Part shown: positions 24,492-33,804 of the stretch, one piece after another
Layout: each line of letters begins with the position of its first letter
How positions within the stretch are numbered: the stretch's first letter is position 1
NCBI GenBank assembly: GCA_016929195.1
Contig: JAFGJG010000160.1
Span: 1-55,467, forward strand
Reading direction: 5' to 3'
DNA from: Thermoleophilaceae bacterium
Lineage (GTDB): Bacteria; Actinomycetota; Thermoleophilia; Solirubrobacterales; Thermoleophilaceae
DNA length: 55,467 nucleotides
Translations under genes and position numbers: made by a program
The notes under the pieces: generated by a model
Databases searched by the model: none
What the model saw: only the letters and a program-made list of their open reading frames with translations
What the model was told of the DNA's origin: nothing

Positions 24492-24896
24492 ATGGCGACC
24501 AGCAGCTCCGTGACGACGAGACAGGTTCGGGTGCTGGTCGTCGACGACCAGGCCGTGTTCCTCCGCGTGGCCCGCTCCCTGATCGCTGCCACGCCCGGGT
24601 TCGAGCAGGTCGGCGAGGCGGCCTCGGGGCCGGAGGCCCTGAGACTGACGGCCGACCTGCGGCCAGACCTCGTCCTCGTCGATGTGCGGATGCCCGGAAT
24701 GGACGGCCTCGAGACCGCCCGGCGGCTCGCCGACATCGACCCCGGCGCGGTGATCGTGCTCGTCTCGGTCGATCCCGTGCCCGAGCTGCCCGTGTCGGTG
24801 TCGTCCGCGCGCGCCGCCACGCACGTCCGAAAGCAGGATCTGAACAGACGCGCCCTCCAGGACCTCTGGAGGGCGCACGGGACCGCCGCGGGCTAG
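24492..24896 (+). CDS. Single-domain response regulator (receiver only)
   Basis: 134 residues, all receiver fold: Asp18/Asp19, phospho-acceptor Asp64 in VLVDVRMPGMDG, and a Lys near residue 118 (HVRKQDL). No output domain is attached; the region after beta-4 is degenerate (SVDPVPELPVSVSS). It could be a phosphate sink or protein-interaction switch for the kinase encoded convergently, whose 3' end it overlaps by 4 bp. A reduced regulator that lost its HTH is the alternative. Confidence 0.8.
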   Translation: MATSSSVTTRQVRVLVVDDQAVFLRVARSLIAATPGFEQVGEAASGPEALRLTADLRPDLVLVDVRMPGMDGLETARRLADIDPGAVIVLVSVDPVPELPVSVSSARAATHVRKQDLNRRALQDLWRAHGTAAG

Positions 24897-26740
24897 ACGC
24901 CCACCGCCGACGGGCCCACTGAGGGCACCCGCCCGCGCACGGCGGTGCCCACGCCCGGCGTGGAGGTGATCTCAAACTCGCCGCCCACCGCCTCCAGGCG
25001 GTCGGTCATGTTCGTGATCCCGACGCCGGGAAGGATCGCGCCGTCGGCCGCGCCCGCGCCGTCGTCGCGGATGCTGAACCGGAGCTCGTCGCCCGAGGCG
25101 TCGAGGCGCACCCACACCGTGTGCGCCCCGCGGGCGTGCTTCATCGAGTTCTGGAGCGCCTCGAGGATGCAGAAGTAGACCGCGCCCTCGACCTCGGGGG
25201 GGTAGCGCCCGACGTCGTGGGTCTCGATCCGCACGGGCGTCGCGCATCGCCTGGCCGCCGACTCGAGCGCCTCGGGCAGGCCGCGATCGGCGAGGAGCGG
25301 CGGGTAGACGCCGTGCGCCAGCGAGCGCAGCTCGTCGAGCGCCTGGTCGAGCTGGCCCTCCAGCTCCCTGAGCCGCTCGATGCCCTGCTCGGGGTCCTGT
25401 CTGACGATGTCCTCGGCCAGCTCCAGCTCGATCCGCAGAGCGACGAGCCGCTGCTGCGCGCTGTCGTGAAGGTCGCGCTCGATCCGGCGGCGCTCGCGCT
25501 CGGCACTGGCCGCGATCCGCCCGCGCGAGCGGCGCACCTCGAGCATCGCGGTCTCCGCCTCGGAGGCGAGCCGCTGGTTGTCGAGGACCACGCCGGCCAT
25601 CGCGGCCGCCGCGGCCACCACACGCGGATCCGCCTCGAGGGCCGGGTCGTGGATCACGGCCGCCACGGCCGCGCCATCCCGCTCCACGAGCGTGACGGCG
25701 GAGCCGTCGCCCCGGCCGGCGAGGAACATCGGGCCGCCGGCGGGATCGCTCCATGCTCCTCCCCGGCCGCGGGAGGGCAGGGCGATCTCGACGCCCGGGT
25801 CGCGGAAGGCGGTCGCGAAGGCCTTGCGGACGCCGTCGGCGTCGGGCGCTCGCCGGAGCAGCTCGGCGAAGTGCTCGAGCGCGTCGCCGGCGAAGAGGCG
25901 CCAGCGCACGAAGCCCAGCAGGAACGCCAGCGCGAGAACGGGTACGCCGAGCGCGATCGCCCATGCCACCGCCGAGGTGGCCCAGGCGTCCGGATGTGCG
26001 TCCCTGACGATGAACCCGCCGACGGTGAGGGCCAGCCGCGCGGCCCCGACGGCCAGGACCGGCACCAGCATGCGCCGGGCGATGACGGTCGACTCGCCGA
26101 CGCGGCGCCAGAGGCGGACCACCACCGCGGTCATGACCGCCACCGCGGCGAGGGTGCCGAGCGGGACGATGAATGAGTCGACGATCGCGGGCTGGCGGTC
26201 GAGGACGAACAGGGCGTTCTGCGGGCAGTCCCGGACGCAGCTCGTGTACGGGCTCGGTATCGGGAACGCCTCCGCGATCAGCAGCCTCGGCATGAACAGC
26301 AGGACGACCACACCGGCCATCGCCCCGGCCAGGACGCGGTCGACCCGCGTGGCCAGGCGGCCCGTGGGGAACGCCAGGAGCATGTACACGACGAGCACCT
26401 CGAGCCACCATCCGGCCACCCGTCCCAGCGTGTAGAGGCCGTCCTCTCCGCTCTCGCTGAGCGTCGAGAGCAGACACACGCCGCCCACAGCCACGAGCAG
26501 CGGGCCGAAGCGCTCGTTCGCCGTGCGGAGCCAGACGCCGAGGCCGACCGCCATCGGGATGCCGACGATCGCCGCGCGCGCCGCCACGACGAGAGCAGGC
26601 TCGCCGTCGGCGTCCCCCGAGGCGACGATCAGGGCAGCAGCCGCGGTCGCGACCACGACGAGCGCAACACAGGAGGCTGCTCCTGGATGTCGACCTTCCT
26701 GGTCCGAGGCGAGTCCGCGGACCTGCACCGCCAGGTCCAT
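24893..26740 (-). CDS. Membrane histidine kinase, NarX/DesK-like (HisKA_3)
   Basis: 615 residues. About eight hydrophobic helices in residues 20-290, a GAF-like linker region (about 300-400), a coiled segment, then HisKA_3 with RRRIERDLHDSAQQRL (phospho-His near 425), followed by an ATPase domain with LQNSMKHA and RDDGAGAADG. An extracytoplasmic loop has two cysteines (SCVRDCPQN). Likely partner is the NarL-type regulator at 23552-24226. Confidence 0.88.
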   Translation of the reverse strand: MDLAVQVRGLASDQEGRHPGAASCVALVVVATAAAALIVASGDADGEPALVVAARAAIVGIPMAVGLGVWLRTANERFGPLLVAVGGVCLLSTLSESGEDGLYTLGRVAGWWLEVLVVYMLLAFPTGRLATRVDRVLAGAMAGVVVLLFMPRLLIAEAFPIPSPYTSCVRDCPQNALFVLDRQPAIVDSFIVPLGTLAAVAVMTAVVVRLWRRVGESTVIARRMLVPVLAVGAARLALTVGGFIVRDAHPDAWATSAVAWAIALGVPVLALAFLLGFVRWRLFAGDALEHFAELLRRAPDADGVRKAFATAFRDPGVEIALPSRGRGGAWSDPAGGPMFLAGRGDGSAVTLVERDGAAVAAVIHDPALEADPRVVAAAAAMAGVVLDNQRLASEAETAMLEVRRSRGRIAASAERERRRIERDLHDSAQQRLVALRIELELAEDIVRQDPEQGIERLRELEGQLDQALDELRSLAHGVYPPLLADRGLPEALESAARRCATPVRIETHDVGRYPPEVEGAVYFCILEALQNSMKHARGAHTVWVRLDASGDELRFSIRDDGAGAADGAILPGVGITNMTDRLEAVGGEFEITSTPGVGTAVRGRVPSVGPSAVGV

Positions 26741-26749
26741 GCGAGCAGA

Positions 26750-28441
26750 CTAACGCTTCGCGGGTAACCCATCTGGGTGAATTGCGCGCCCGGGGATGTC
26801 CCGGGTGAACCACAGCGCCAGCAGCGCGAAGATCCCCACGGCGCCCAGCGCCCGCTTGAGGCCCTGGAGCTGAGCATCGCCGTAGTGGTCCGCGACCGCG
26901 CTCGCGTCGCCGGGGGGAAGGCCCGCCTCCCGCGCCGCCGCCTCGACCTGATCCACCGGCACCACGGGGATCCCCTGATCCGCGGCCTGGCCGACCAGCT
27001 CGCGCGCCCGCGGCGACAGGTCCGGGTTCTCCTCCACCTGGGAGACGAATCCGCTCGTGAGCGCAGCGATCAGCACGGCGCCGATGAGGGCGGTGCCGAG
27101 CGAGGCGCCGAGGTTCTGGGCGGTGCCCTGGAGACCGCCGGCCTCGTTGGTCTGGCCCGGGTCGACCGAGGACATGATCACGTTGCCGAGCTGGGACAGG
27201 AGCAGCCCGGCGCCGATGCCGAAGACGCTGAGCGCGATCGCGAACTCCGCCTCGTCGAGCTCCACGTCGATCGTGCCGAGCAGCAGCACCGAGGAGGCGA
27301 CGAGGGCGAGCAGGCCCGCCTGGGCCACCCGCTTCGGCGCGGCGCCCGCGGCGAGCCTGGGCCCGAGCATGGCGGCGGCGAACATCGTCACGGACATCGG
27401 GAACAGGCGCTTGCCCGTCTCGAAGGCGTCCAGCCCGAGCACGGTCTGGAGGTAGACCGGCAGCACGAAGAACGTGCCGAGGAGGATCAGCTGCTGCATC
27501 ATCAGCGTCGTGAGCCCGGCTCGGAGCGGCCGGATCCGGAGCAGGCTGCGGTCGAGCAGCGGGTCGCGGCCCTGGCGCTCCCGGCGCTCCTCCCAGAGTA
27601 CGAAGAGCCCCAGGCAGCCGAGCCCGGCGAGGATGAGGAAGGGGACGACCGAGAACCCGAACGGCGTGATCTCCTCGCCTCCGATGGTCAGGGCGCCGCG
27701 CGGCTCGATCAGACCCCAGGTGCTGCTCTTCAGGATCCCGAACACGACCAGGCCCAGCCCCGCGGCCGAGAGCGCGGCGCCCACCACGTCGAGCTGCGGC
27801 TTCCGCGCCGCCCGCGGGGGATCGGCCAGCCGGCGGCGGAGCAGCAGGATGCCCGCCACGACGACGGTCTCGCTGGCGAACACGTAGCGCCAGCTGAGCT
27901 CCGCGGTGACCCAGCCGCCGATCAGCGGCCCGACCGCCACGGCCGCACCCGCCACCCCGCCGATGATCCCGAAGGCGAGCGCCCGCTGGGCGCCGCTGTA
28001 GGTGGCCGCGACCATCGAGACGATCGCCGGGATCACCAGCACCGCGCCGAGGCCCTCGATCAGCGACCAGCCGATCAGCAGCACGGTGAGGTTCGGGCTG
28101 AGTGCCGTGGTGAACGACCCGAGCCCGTAGATGGCCAGCCCGACCGCGAAGGTGCGCTGGCGCCCGTAGATGTCGCCGAGCTTCGCCCCGGCGAGCATCA
28201 GCGCCGCCATCACGAGCGTGTACGCCGTGATTGCGAGCTGGACTCCCTGGATCGTCGTGTCGAGGTCCGCGACGATCTGGGAGATCGACACGTTCATGAC
28301 GCTGCTGTCGAGCACCATCACGAACTGGGCGGAGCCCAGGATCACGATCGGGAGCCCGAGCGTCGGGCGACCGGACTCGGAGGCTGTTGTGTCGGCCGCG
28401 CTCAACCCGAGGCCCATCGTCAACGGGTACCGGTGCGGCAT
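26750..28441 (-). CDS. MFS multidrug exporter, DHA2 (14-TM) family
   Basis: About 563 residues with fourteen hydrophobic helices. Early part shows the DHA2 signature: LDSSVMNVSISQIVADL (motif D1 area), GAKLGDIYGRQRTF (motif A) and GIIGGVAGAAVAVGPLIGGWV (motif C), typical of EmrB/QacA-type proton antiporters. Substrate unknown. The start is uncertain: GTG 28459, ATG 28441 and ATG 28417 are all in frame. Divergent from the potassium channel gene. Confidence 0.85.
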   Translation of the reverse strand: MPHRYPLTMGLGLSAADTTASESGRPTLGLPIVILGSAQFVMVLDSSVMNVSISQIVADLDTTIQGVQLAITAYTLVMAALMLAGAKLGDIYGRQRTFAVGLAIYGLGSFTTALSPNLTVLLIGWSLIEGLGAVLVIPAIVSMVAATYSGAQRALAFGIIGGVAGAAVAVGPLIGGWVTAELSWRYVFASETVVVAGILLLRRRLADPPRAARKPQLDVVGAALSAAGLGLVVFGILKSSTWGLIEPRGALTIGGEEITPFGFSVVPFLILAGLGCLGLFVLWEERRERQGRDPLLDRSLLRIRPLRAGLTTLMMQQLILLGTFFVLPVYLQTVLGLDAFETGKRLFPMSVTMFAAAMLGPRLAAGAAPKRVAQAGLLALVASSVLLLGTIDVELDEAEFAIALSVFGIGAGLLLSQLGNVIMSSVDPGQTNEAGGLQGTAQNLGASLGTALIGAVLIAALTSGFVSQVEENPDLSPRARELVGQAADQGIPVVPVDQVEAAAREAGLPPGDASAVADHYGDAQLQGLKRALGAVGIFALLALWFTRDIPGRAIHPDGLPAKR

Positions 28442-28514
28442 CAATGGTGCCCGCACCACGCCGCCGCCCGTGGCGGCTCTCTCCGTCCGGCGCCGGGTGG
28501 AGGCTGCGGGGCCG

Positions 28515-29168
28515 ATGCTGTCGACCGGCTCACGTCGGCGCTACGGGCTGCTCCTCCTTGCGACGCTGGCCTCGCTCGCGGTCCAGGGCATCGTGGAGCC
28601 GAGCGGAGCCCAGCAGGTGGTGGTCGCGGCGCTGGCGGGGGCCAGTCTGCTGCTCGCCTTCAACGCCGCCCAGTTCGGCCCCCGCTGGCTTCTGCCGGCG
28701 GCGGCCCTCTCCGGCGCGGGGATCGCGCTCGCCGTCGTTCAGGCGACCACCGGCGAGGTCGGCGAGGGCGTCGCGCGCGGCATGAACGCCATCCTGCTCG
28801 CCGTCGGGCCGCCGGCGGTGGCGGTCGGCGTCGTGCGGAGCCTGCGCACGGGGACCGTCAAGGTCGAGGCGGTCATGGGCGTGCTCTCGCTCTACATGCT
28901 CCTCGGCATGATGTTCGGCTTCGGCTACGGGGTGATCGACCAGTACGGCAACCAGCCGTTCTTCGCGGACGGCGAGCAAGCGACGGTCTCCCAGTGCCTC
29001 TACTTCAGCTTCACGACGCTGACGACGGTCGGCTACGGGGATCTGGTCGCCGAGACGAACCTCGGACATACGCTCGCGGTCTTCGAGGCGCTGCTCGGCC
29101 AGATCTACCTGGTGACGATCGTGTCCCTGATCGTCGGGAACCTAGGTAGGAGCCGCAGGGCGAGCTGA
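28515..29168 (+). CDS. Two-TM potassium channel-like protein
   Basis: 217 residues with several hydrophobic segments in the first 110 residues, then a pore module: helix (VMGVLSLYMLLGMMFGFGYGV), pore loop with TTVGYGDLV selectivity filter near residue 175, and a final helix (LAVFEALLGQIYLVTIVSLIVGNLG). The GYGD filter marks potassium selectivity. No RCK domain is attached. Overlaps the convergent AI-2E-type gene by 27 bp. Confidence 0.86.
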   Translation: MLSTGSRRRYGLLLLATLASLAVQGIVEPSGAQQVVVAALAGASLLLAFNAAQFGPRWLLPAAALSGAGIALAVVQATTGEVGEGVARGMNAILLAVGPPAVAVGVVRSLRTGTVKVEAVMGVLSLYMLLGMMFGFGYGVIDQYGNQPFFADGEQATVSQCLYFSFTTLTTVGYGDLVAETNLGHTLAVFEALLGQIYLVTIVSLIVGNLGRSRRAS

Positions 29169-30212
29169 CAGGTCCGCGGCGATGCGGGTGGCCGCCGAGG
29201 TCAGCGGCGCCGCGAGGATCAGCCCGGCGGCCCCGAACAGCGCCCCGCCGGCGATCGTCACGACGAGCACCGCCAGCGGGTGGATGCCCAGCGCGGCCCC
29301 CATCGCGAACGGCTGCACCATCTGCTGGAGGATCCCGTTCGCGAGCAACTGGAGGACGATCATCCCGAGGGCCGCATCGGTCCCGGCTCCGCCGAGAGCG
29401 ATCAGCACCGAGAAGGCGCCGGCGGTCCAGGCGCCGAGGTAGGGGATGTAGGCGCCGAGGAACGTGACGATCGCGATCGTGCCCGCCACCGGGACGCCGA
29501 GCAGCAGCGCGCCGCCGCCCACGACCAGAGCGTTGAACGCCGCGACGATCGTGACGCCGAGGAAGTACCCGCGGAGCGACTCGAGGACACGCCCCGTCAT
29601 CGCGTGAGCCATGTCGCGCGACACGCGCATGTGGCCCTCGGCCCAGGCGCGTATCCGCGGCCCGTCGGAGAGCAGGAAGAAGAGGCTGAGCGCGGTGAGC
29701 GCCAGGAAGAACACGAGTCCGGACAGCTCCTTCAGGCCACCCAGCAGGCCCTGGAGGAGGGCCGGGACGATGCTGCTCGCCGACGAGGACGCGTCGTCCT
29801 TCGCGGAGTCGGCCGTGCTCTGGTCGACGCCGAGGTCCGTGAGCCAGCCGGCCAGCGTGTCCTTTGCCGAGGCCAGCTGGTGCCTGAGCTCGTCGAACTC
29901 GCCCGTGACGCCCGCCACGACGATGTACACGACGCCGGCGCCCACGAGGACCAGCCCGAGGAAGAGCACGAGCGCGGCGATGGCGCGCGGCAGGCCGCGC
30001 CGCTGCAGCCATGCGACGACGGGCGCCGCCACGGCCGCGACCACTCCGGCCGCGACCACCGGCATGACGATCGTCTGGGTGAGCGCGAGGAACCAGACGA
30101 CGGCCACCACGAACAGCGTGACCCCGACGAGCAGCCACGCCGTGGCGCCGAGGTCGCGCAGCCAGCGCGGCGCCGTGAACAGGTCCGAGAAGTCTTCGAC
30201 GCGCCGGTTCAC
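29142..30212 (-). CDS. AI-2E family transporter
   Basis: 356 residues. Two or three helices at the N-terminus, a loop of about 60 residues with a Ser/Asp-rich patch, then four or more helices with the family core (GVPVAGTIAIVTFLGAYIPYLGAW and AAGLILAAPL). Members export autoinducer-2 or act as sodium/proton antiporters; which applies here is unknown. GTG start overlaps the CYTH gene stop (GTGA), hence an operon with it. Confidence 0.82.
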   Translation of the reverse strand: MNRRVEDFSDLFTAPRWLRDLGATAWLLVGVTLFVVAVVWFLALTQTIVMPVVAAGVVAAVAAPVVAWLQRRGLPRAIAALVLFLGLVLVGAGVVYIVVAGVTGEFDELRHQLASAKDTLAGWLTDLGVDQSTADSAKDDASSSASSIVPALLQGLLGGLKELSGLVFFLALTALSLFFLLSDGPRIRAWAEGHMRVSRDMAHAMTGRVLESLRGYFLGVTIVAAFNALVVGGGALLLGVPVAGTIAIVTFLGAYIPYLGAWTAGAFSVLIALGGAGTDAALGMIVLQLLANGILQQMVQPFAMGAALGIHPLAVLVVTIAGGALFGAAGLILAAPLTSAATRIAADLSARPAAPT

Positions 30213-30952
30213 CCGTGGAGGCTCGCGGCGAAGAACTCCAGCGCCTTGGCGGTCTTCGCCTGCTGCTCCCCCTCGAGGTCCACGCCGCGCTCGTGGAGGA
30301 ATGCCCGCGCCTCGGCCGCCACCTGGAACGCCTCCCCCGGCGCGCACTTCGTGGACAGCTCGAGCACCCGCGACCCGTCCGGGTACAGCCAGAGCTCCGC
30401 GACCATTCGCCGGCCCAGCCCCTCGGGATCGAACTTGCCCTTGAGCACGATGATCGGCCCCAACACCGCCACCTCGCCGAGGTTCAGCTCCTCGGGCATG
30501 TGGTGCGACATGAGCCTCCGTTGCTCCTTCGAGAAGAGCGTCTCGAGCGCGCGCTTCCCGAGCACGACCTGGCGCACGTCGGAGTTGTCGATCCTCTCCC
30601 TCAGGCTCGCGGAGCAGGTGAAGCCGCCGGGCATCGCGTCCACCTCGACCTTGAAGCCCTGGTTCCGGCGCAGCGCCTTGCCGAACGACGCCGGGACCGC
30701 CGGGCGGAGCTTCACGATCACGTCGCCGGGCCTGCGCTGGATCCGCCGCGCCCGCAGGACGAGCCCGGCGTCGCTGAGCGCGAGGTCGGGAGTGTCGAAG
30801 AAGAAGAGCTGCCGGATCTGCGCGTCCAGCACGTCGAAGCCGAGCGAGCGCGCGACCCCGTAGTGCTCCGACTCCGGCACGGTGACCTTCAGCTCGACGC
30901 TGTCGGACTGGCCGGTGAGCTCGAGGAACTCGACCAGCTGCTCATCCGGCAT
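30209..30952 (-). CDS. CYTH-like domain protein
   Basis: 247 residues. VELKVTVPE near residue 19 is the CYTH E-x-K strand; LSDAGLVLRARRI, DVIVKLRP and VLELSTKC supply the charged inward-facing strands expected of the triphosphate tunnel fold. Such enzymes hydrolyse triphosphates such as thiamine triphosphate or inorganic triphosphate, but the divergence here leaves the activity open. ATG start; co-transcribed with the AI-2E-type transporter. Confidence 0.68.
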   Translation of the reverse strand: MPDEQLVEFLELTGQSDSVELKVTVPESEHYGVARSLGFDVLDAQIRQLFFFDTPDLALSDAGLVLRARRIQRRPGDVIVKLRPAVPASFGKALRRNQGFKVEVDAMPGGFTCSASLRERIDNSDVRQVVLGKRALETLFSKEQRRLMSHHMPEELNLGEVAVLGPIIVLKGKFDPEGLGRRMVAELWLYPDGSRVLELSTKCAPGEAFQVAAEARAFLHERGVDLEGEQQAKTAKALEFFAASLHG

Positions 30953-31087
30953 TCGCGTGATGGTCGCGGCGGCCACCTGTCGGGCCAGCCTTCCAGCACC
31001 GTGAGAACGGGCCAAGGGTGTCGGCATCCGAACGTTGGTGGTGCTCGCGGGGTGGCGCGTGACACGGGCCTCTGTGAGCATTGGCCC

Positions 31088-31630
31088 GTGCTGCGTGCAG
31101 GACTGTCCCTGGCCACGCGGGCGGGCGGCGCCGTAGGCAGGCGTCTCGAGGACGCCGGCCTGTGGGCCATCGACGCCGCGCTCTCGTCGCGGCTCGCCAG
31201 GGAGGCCGTGGACCGCACGCTGGAGAGCCCGCTCGCCGAGCGCGCCGTCGGGCGTGCTCTCGAGGGACCGCTCGTGGACGCCGTCGCCCGGGACGTCGCG
31301 CGCTACGCCGTGGTCGAGCGCCTGATGGACAGGCTGATCGAGGAGAGCGTCCTCGAGCACGCCGTGGACCGCGTCCTGACGGGTCCCGAGCTCGTGCGCA
31401 TCGCGGACGCGGTCCTCGAGCAGGTGCTCGACAGCGATGAGCTGTGGGCGCTCGTGGAGGAGGTCGCTCAGAGCCCGGCGGTCACGGAGGCGATCTCCCG
31501 CCAGGGCGTCAGCTTCGCCGATCAGGTGGCCGTCGGGGTGCGAGCGCGATCGCACAACGCCGACGCCTGGCTCGAGCGCGCGGCGCGCCGGGCGCTGCGC
31601 CGGCCGCCGAGCGAGCGGGCCAGCCCGTGA
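31088..31630 (+). CDS. Hypothetical protein, helical, upstream of RDD protein
   Basis: 180 residues, no recognised family. It contains short repeated helical modules with the same rhythm (LAREAVDRTLESP, LAERAVGRALEGP, VDAVARDVARYAVVERLMDRL, LEHAVDRVLTGPELVRIADAVLEQVL), suggesting a degenerate repeat that forms an amphipathic, possibly membrane-peripheral helix array. C-terminus is Arg-rich. GTG start; it overlaps the RDD gene (GTGA), so a joint role at the membrane is likely. Confidence 0.62.
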   Translation: MLRAGLSLATRAGGAVGRRLEDAGLWAIDAALSSRLAREAVDRTLESPLAERAVGRALEGPLVDAVARDVARYAVVERLMDRLIEESVLEHAVDRVLTGPELVRIADAVLEQVLDSDELWALVEEVAQSPAVTEAISRQGVSFADQVAVGVRARSHNADAWLERAARRALRRPPSERASP

Positions 31631-32169
31631 GCCTGGCCGCCGAGCGGCCGGCCTCGGTGCGCGTGCAGGAGCGGGCGGAGACCGTCCAGGAGGACGTCCG
31701 CTACGAGGGGCTCGTCACCCGCGCCATCGCCTTCGCGATCGACGCCGCCGTCATCGACATCGTCGCGATCGCCGTCGCCGGAGCGGTGGCGCTCGCCGTG
31801 TCCGTGCTGTCCATCCCGGATGTCGTGGACACCGTCCTGCTCGCCATCGGGGGCGCGCTGTTCGTGGTCTGGTCCTGCGGCTACTTCGTCACGTTCTGGT
31901 CCACGACCGGGCAGACGCCGGGGGCGCGTGTCATGCGCCTGCGCGTGGTCCGTGCGGGCGGCGGCCGGCTGAGCGCCGGGCGCGCGCTGCTGCGCGTCGT
32001 CTACCTGACGCTCGCGGCGATCCCGCTGCTGCTCGGGTTCGCCCCGGTGCTCGTGGACGAGCGGCGCCGCGGGCTGCACGACATGCTGGCGGGAACCGTG
32101 GTGGTGGAGGTGCCCGAGGTCACACCCGCGGCCCGCCGCGGCGAGCCTCCTGGCGTGCCTCCATCGTGA
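31627..32169 (+). CDS. RDD-family membrane protein
   Basis: 180 residues. An RDD domain from about 25 to 165: AFAIDAAVIDIVAIAVAGAV (first helix with Asp), a second helix near 75-95, TTGQTPGARVMRLRVVR, and LVDERRRGLHDMLAGTVVV, the family signature. RDD proteins are thought to be small transporters or membrane accessories. GTG start. Its end overlaps the convergent PLDc_N gene by 50 bp. Confidence 0.85.
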   Translation: MSLAAERPASVRVQERAETVQEDVRYEGLVTRAIAFAIDAAVIDIVAIAVAGAVALAVSVLSIPDVVDTVLLAIGGALFVVWSCGYFVTFWSTTGQTPGARVMRLRVVRAGGGRLSAGRALLRVVYLTLAAIPLLLGFAPVLVDERRRGLHDMLAGTVVVEVPEVTPAARRGEPPGVPPS

Positions 32170-32380
32170 GCCGGAGCTCCTCCTCGGACGGCTTCCGCAG
32201 GAGGAAGTAGCCGATCGTCCCGATCACGGGGAGCAGCACGACGATGAGCGCCCAGGCCGCCTTCGTCTGGCGCGGGAGCGGCCGCCGGAAGATGTCGTAG
32301 AGGCCGATCCCCCAGATGATGAGGAGCGGCAGCAGGATGAATATCCATGTGAAAGCGGTCGCGGCCGGCGTGGTGGTCAT
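32120..32380 (-). CDS. PLDc_N-domain membrane protein
   Basis: 86 residues with two hydrophobic helices: FTWIFILLPLLIIWGIGLYDIFRR and AAWALIVVLLPVIGTIGYFLLRKP. This helix pair is the N-terminal domain often attached to cardiolipin synthases, here alone, as in many actinobacteria. The tail is charged. Its ATG overlaps the stop of the SHOCT membrane protein gene upstream (ATGA). Confidence 0.8.
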   Translation of the reverse strand: MTTTPAATAFTWIFILLPLLIIWGIGLYDIFRRPLPRQTKAAWALIVVLLPVIGTIGYFLLRKPSEEELRLTMEARQEARRGGPRV

Positions 32381-33729
32381 GAGGTCTCCTCCGCGGCCGG
32401 CGCGGCCGGCGCGGCCGGCGCGACCGGCGCCACGCCGAGTAGCTGCGCCTTCTCGCGCTCGAACTCCGGCGTGTCGAGCACGCCGCTGTCACGAAGCCGT
32501 CCGAGGCGTTCGAGCTGTTCGTAGCGGTCCTCCTCGGCTCCGCCGCCGCCACGGCGGAAGGCCTGCCCCAGCTTCGCCGCCCGCTCGCGCATGCGCGCTG
32601 CAGACTCTGCGCGGCTGGCGTCGGGGAACTCGCGCGCAGCCTGCCGCCGCAGCACCTCGACGCCGAGCGCCAGCAGGGCGATGAGGATCAGCGTCGGGAT
32701 GGCCCGGCGCAGCGCCGGGGTCGGCCCCCAGGCCACCAGCAGCAGGACGATCACCGCGAGCGCGCCGTAGGCGAGACGCGGCTCGCGGATGTACGGGGCG
32801 AGAGTGCGGCGCGTAGCGACGGCCGGGCGGGTCGGACCCGCGAGCCACGCGGCGAGGATCAGCACGACCCCGTACGCGATCGCCGCCGAGGCGGCCTCCA
32901 CGTGCAGCGACGTGCCGATCGACCAGGCCGCCTCCGCGGCCGGTTTGACGGAGGCCGTCTTGGCGAGCGCTCCGACCACGGCGTCTCCGGCCAGGCCGCG
33001 TGCGATCAGGGCCGTGGCGCCGGCGAAGACGAGGCCCCAGCCGGACGCGCGCAGCGCCTCGCGGCGCCAGCCCCGGGCGAGGTAGACGGCCAGCGCCATC
33101 AGGCCGAGGGCAAGGACGACCAGCACGATCGCGGCCGTCTTCAGAGCCTGGACGCCGTCCTGTGCCAGCTCGAGCTGGTCCGACTCGAGGATCGTGATCT
33201 CCGCCGCGTCGGCCGGGAGCTTCTCGGAGGCGCGGCCGCCGACTCCGATGCTGTCGGCGGTCTGCCCGAGCAGCGACTTGAGGTCGAGGGTGACGTTGCC
33301 CCCCTCGGTCGAGAGGTTGTCGCCGCCGCCTTCGAGCACCTGGAGGAGCCGCCTGTGGGCGCGCCTGTTCGCCTCCTCCCAGAGCGCCTGCGGCCGCGGC
33401 CGCTCGAGGAGCCCGTCCACGCCTCGGATGGCGAGGTCCTTCAGCCCGCCGGCGACGGGGCCGGCGATCGACTGCGCGCGGGGGAAGGCGTCGGCGATGC
33501 GGTCCTCGACGTCGACGTTCGCGTAGAGCTGATCGACCAGGAAGATCGACACCTGGCCGCGGATGTCGTCGTTCTCGAGAAGCTCGCTGCTCGTGTCCGT
33601 CCAGTTGTCGGTGTCGAGCAGCTGGCGGTTGGCCCAGAGCGCGAAGATCGCTAGAAACGCCAGCAGCGAGCCGACGCCGATCAGGAAGAGCGGCAGTCGC
33701 CTCCGGCGTGTGGCGGGCCCGGAAGCCAT
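32377..33729 (-). CDS. Conserved membrane protein with C-terminal SHOCT domain
   Basis: 450 residues. One helix near 13-32 with an extracytoplasmic region of about 160 residues (LLDTDNWTDTSSELLENDDIRGQV), then four to six helices between 195 and 345, and finally a SHOCT motif (YEQLERLGRLRDSGVLDTPEFEREKAQLL) before an Ala/Pro-rich tail. SHOCT modules mediate oligomer or partner contacts. The family is common in actinobacteria without known function. A shared promoter-like motif lies 34 bp before the start. Confidence 0.75.
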   Translation of the reverse strand: MASGPATRRRRLPLFLIGVGSLLAFLAIFALWANRQLLDTDNWTDTSSELLENDDIRGQVSIFLVDQLYANVDVEDRIADAFPRAQSIAGPVAGGLKDLAIRGVDGLLERPRPQALWEEANRRAHRRLLQVLEGGGDNLSTEGGNVTLDLKSLLGQTADSIGVGGRASEKLPADAAEITILESDQLELAQDGVQALKTAAIVLVVLALGLMALAVYLARGWRREALRASGWGLVFAGATALIARGLAGDAVVGALAKTASVKPAAEAAWSIGTSLHVEAASAAIAYGVVLILAAWLAGPTRPAVATRRTLAPYIREPRLAYGALAVIVLLLVAWGPTPALRRAIPTLILIALLALGVEVLRRQAAREFPDASRAESAARMRERAAKLGQAFRRGGGGAEEDRYEQLERLGRLRDSGVLDTPEFEREKAQLLGVAPVAPAAPAAPAAEETS

Positions 33730-33762
33730 CCGTGCGTAGCCAACTGACGCGGCCCCTCAGCC

Positions 33763-33783
33763 GCAATGACGCAGGCCGGTGTG
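33763..33783 (-). promoter_or_regulatory. Duplicated promoter-like motif, copy 1
   Basis: A 21-bp element 34 bp upstream of the SHOCT membrane-protein ATG; 18 of 21 bases match copy 2, which lies the same distance before the next gene upstream. Read on the minus strand it is CACACCGGC then TCATTGC. Confidence 0.4.
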
Positions 33784-33804
33784 TCCGCCACGTGCCTGCA
33801 CGCC

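Noticed and set aside
26777-29149. 790-codon plus-strand frame opposite the DHA2 exporter
   Set aside because: Charged low-complexity translation; the minus strand codes for 14 well-formed helices.
33790-33804. 15-bp match (cgtgcctgcacgcct) with 24279-24293
   Set aside because: Single short match in a GC-rich genome with no shared position relative to genes; probably chance.
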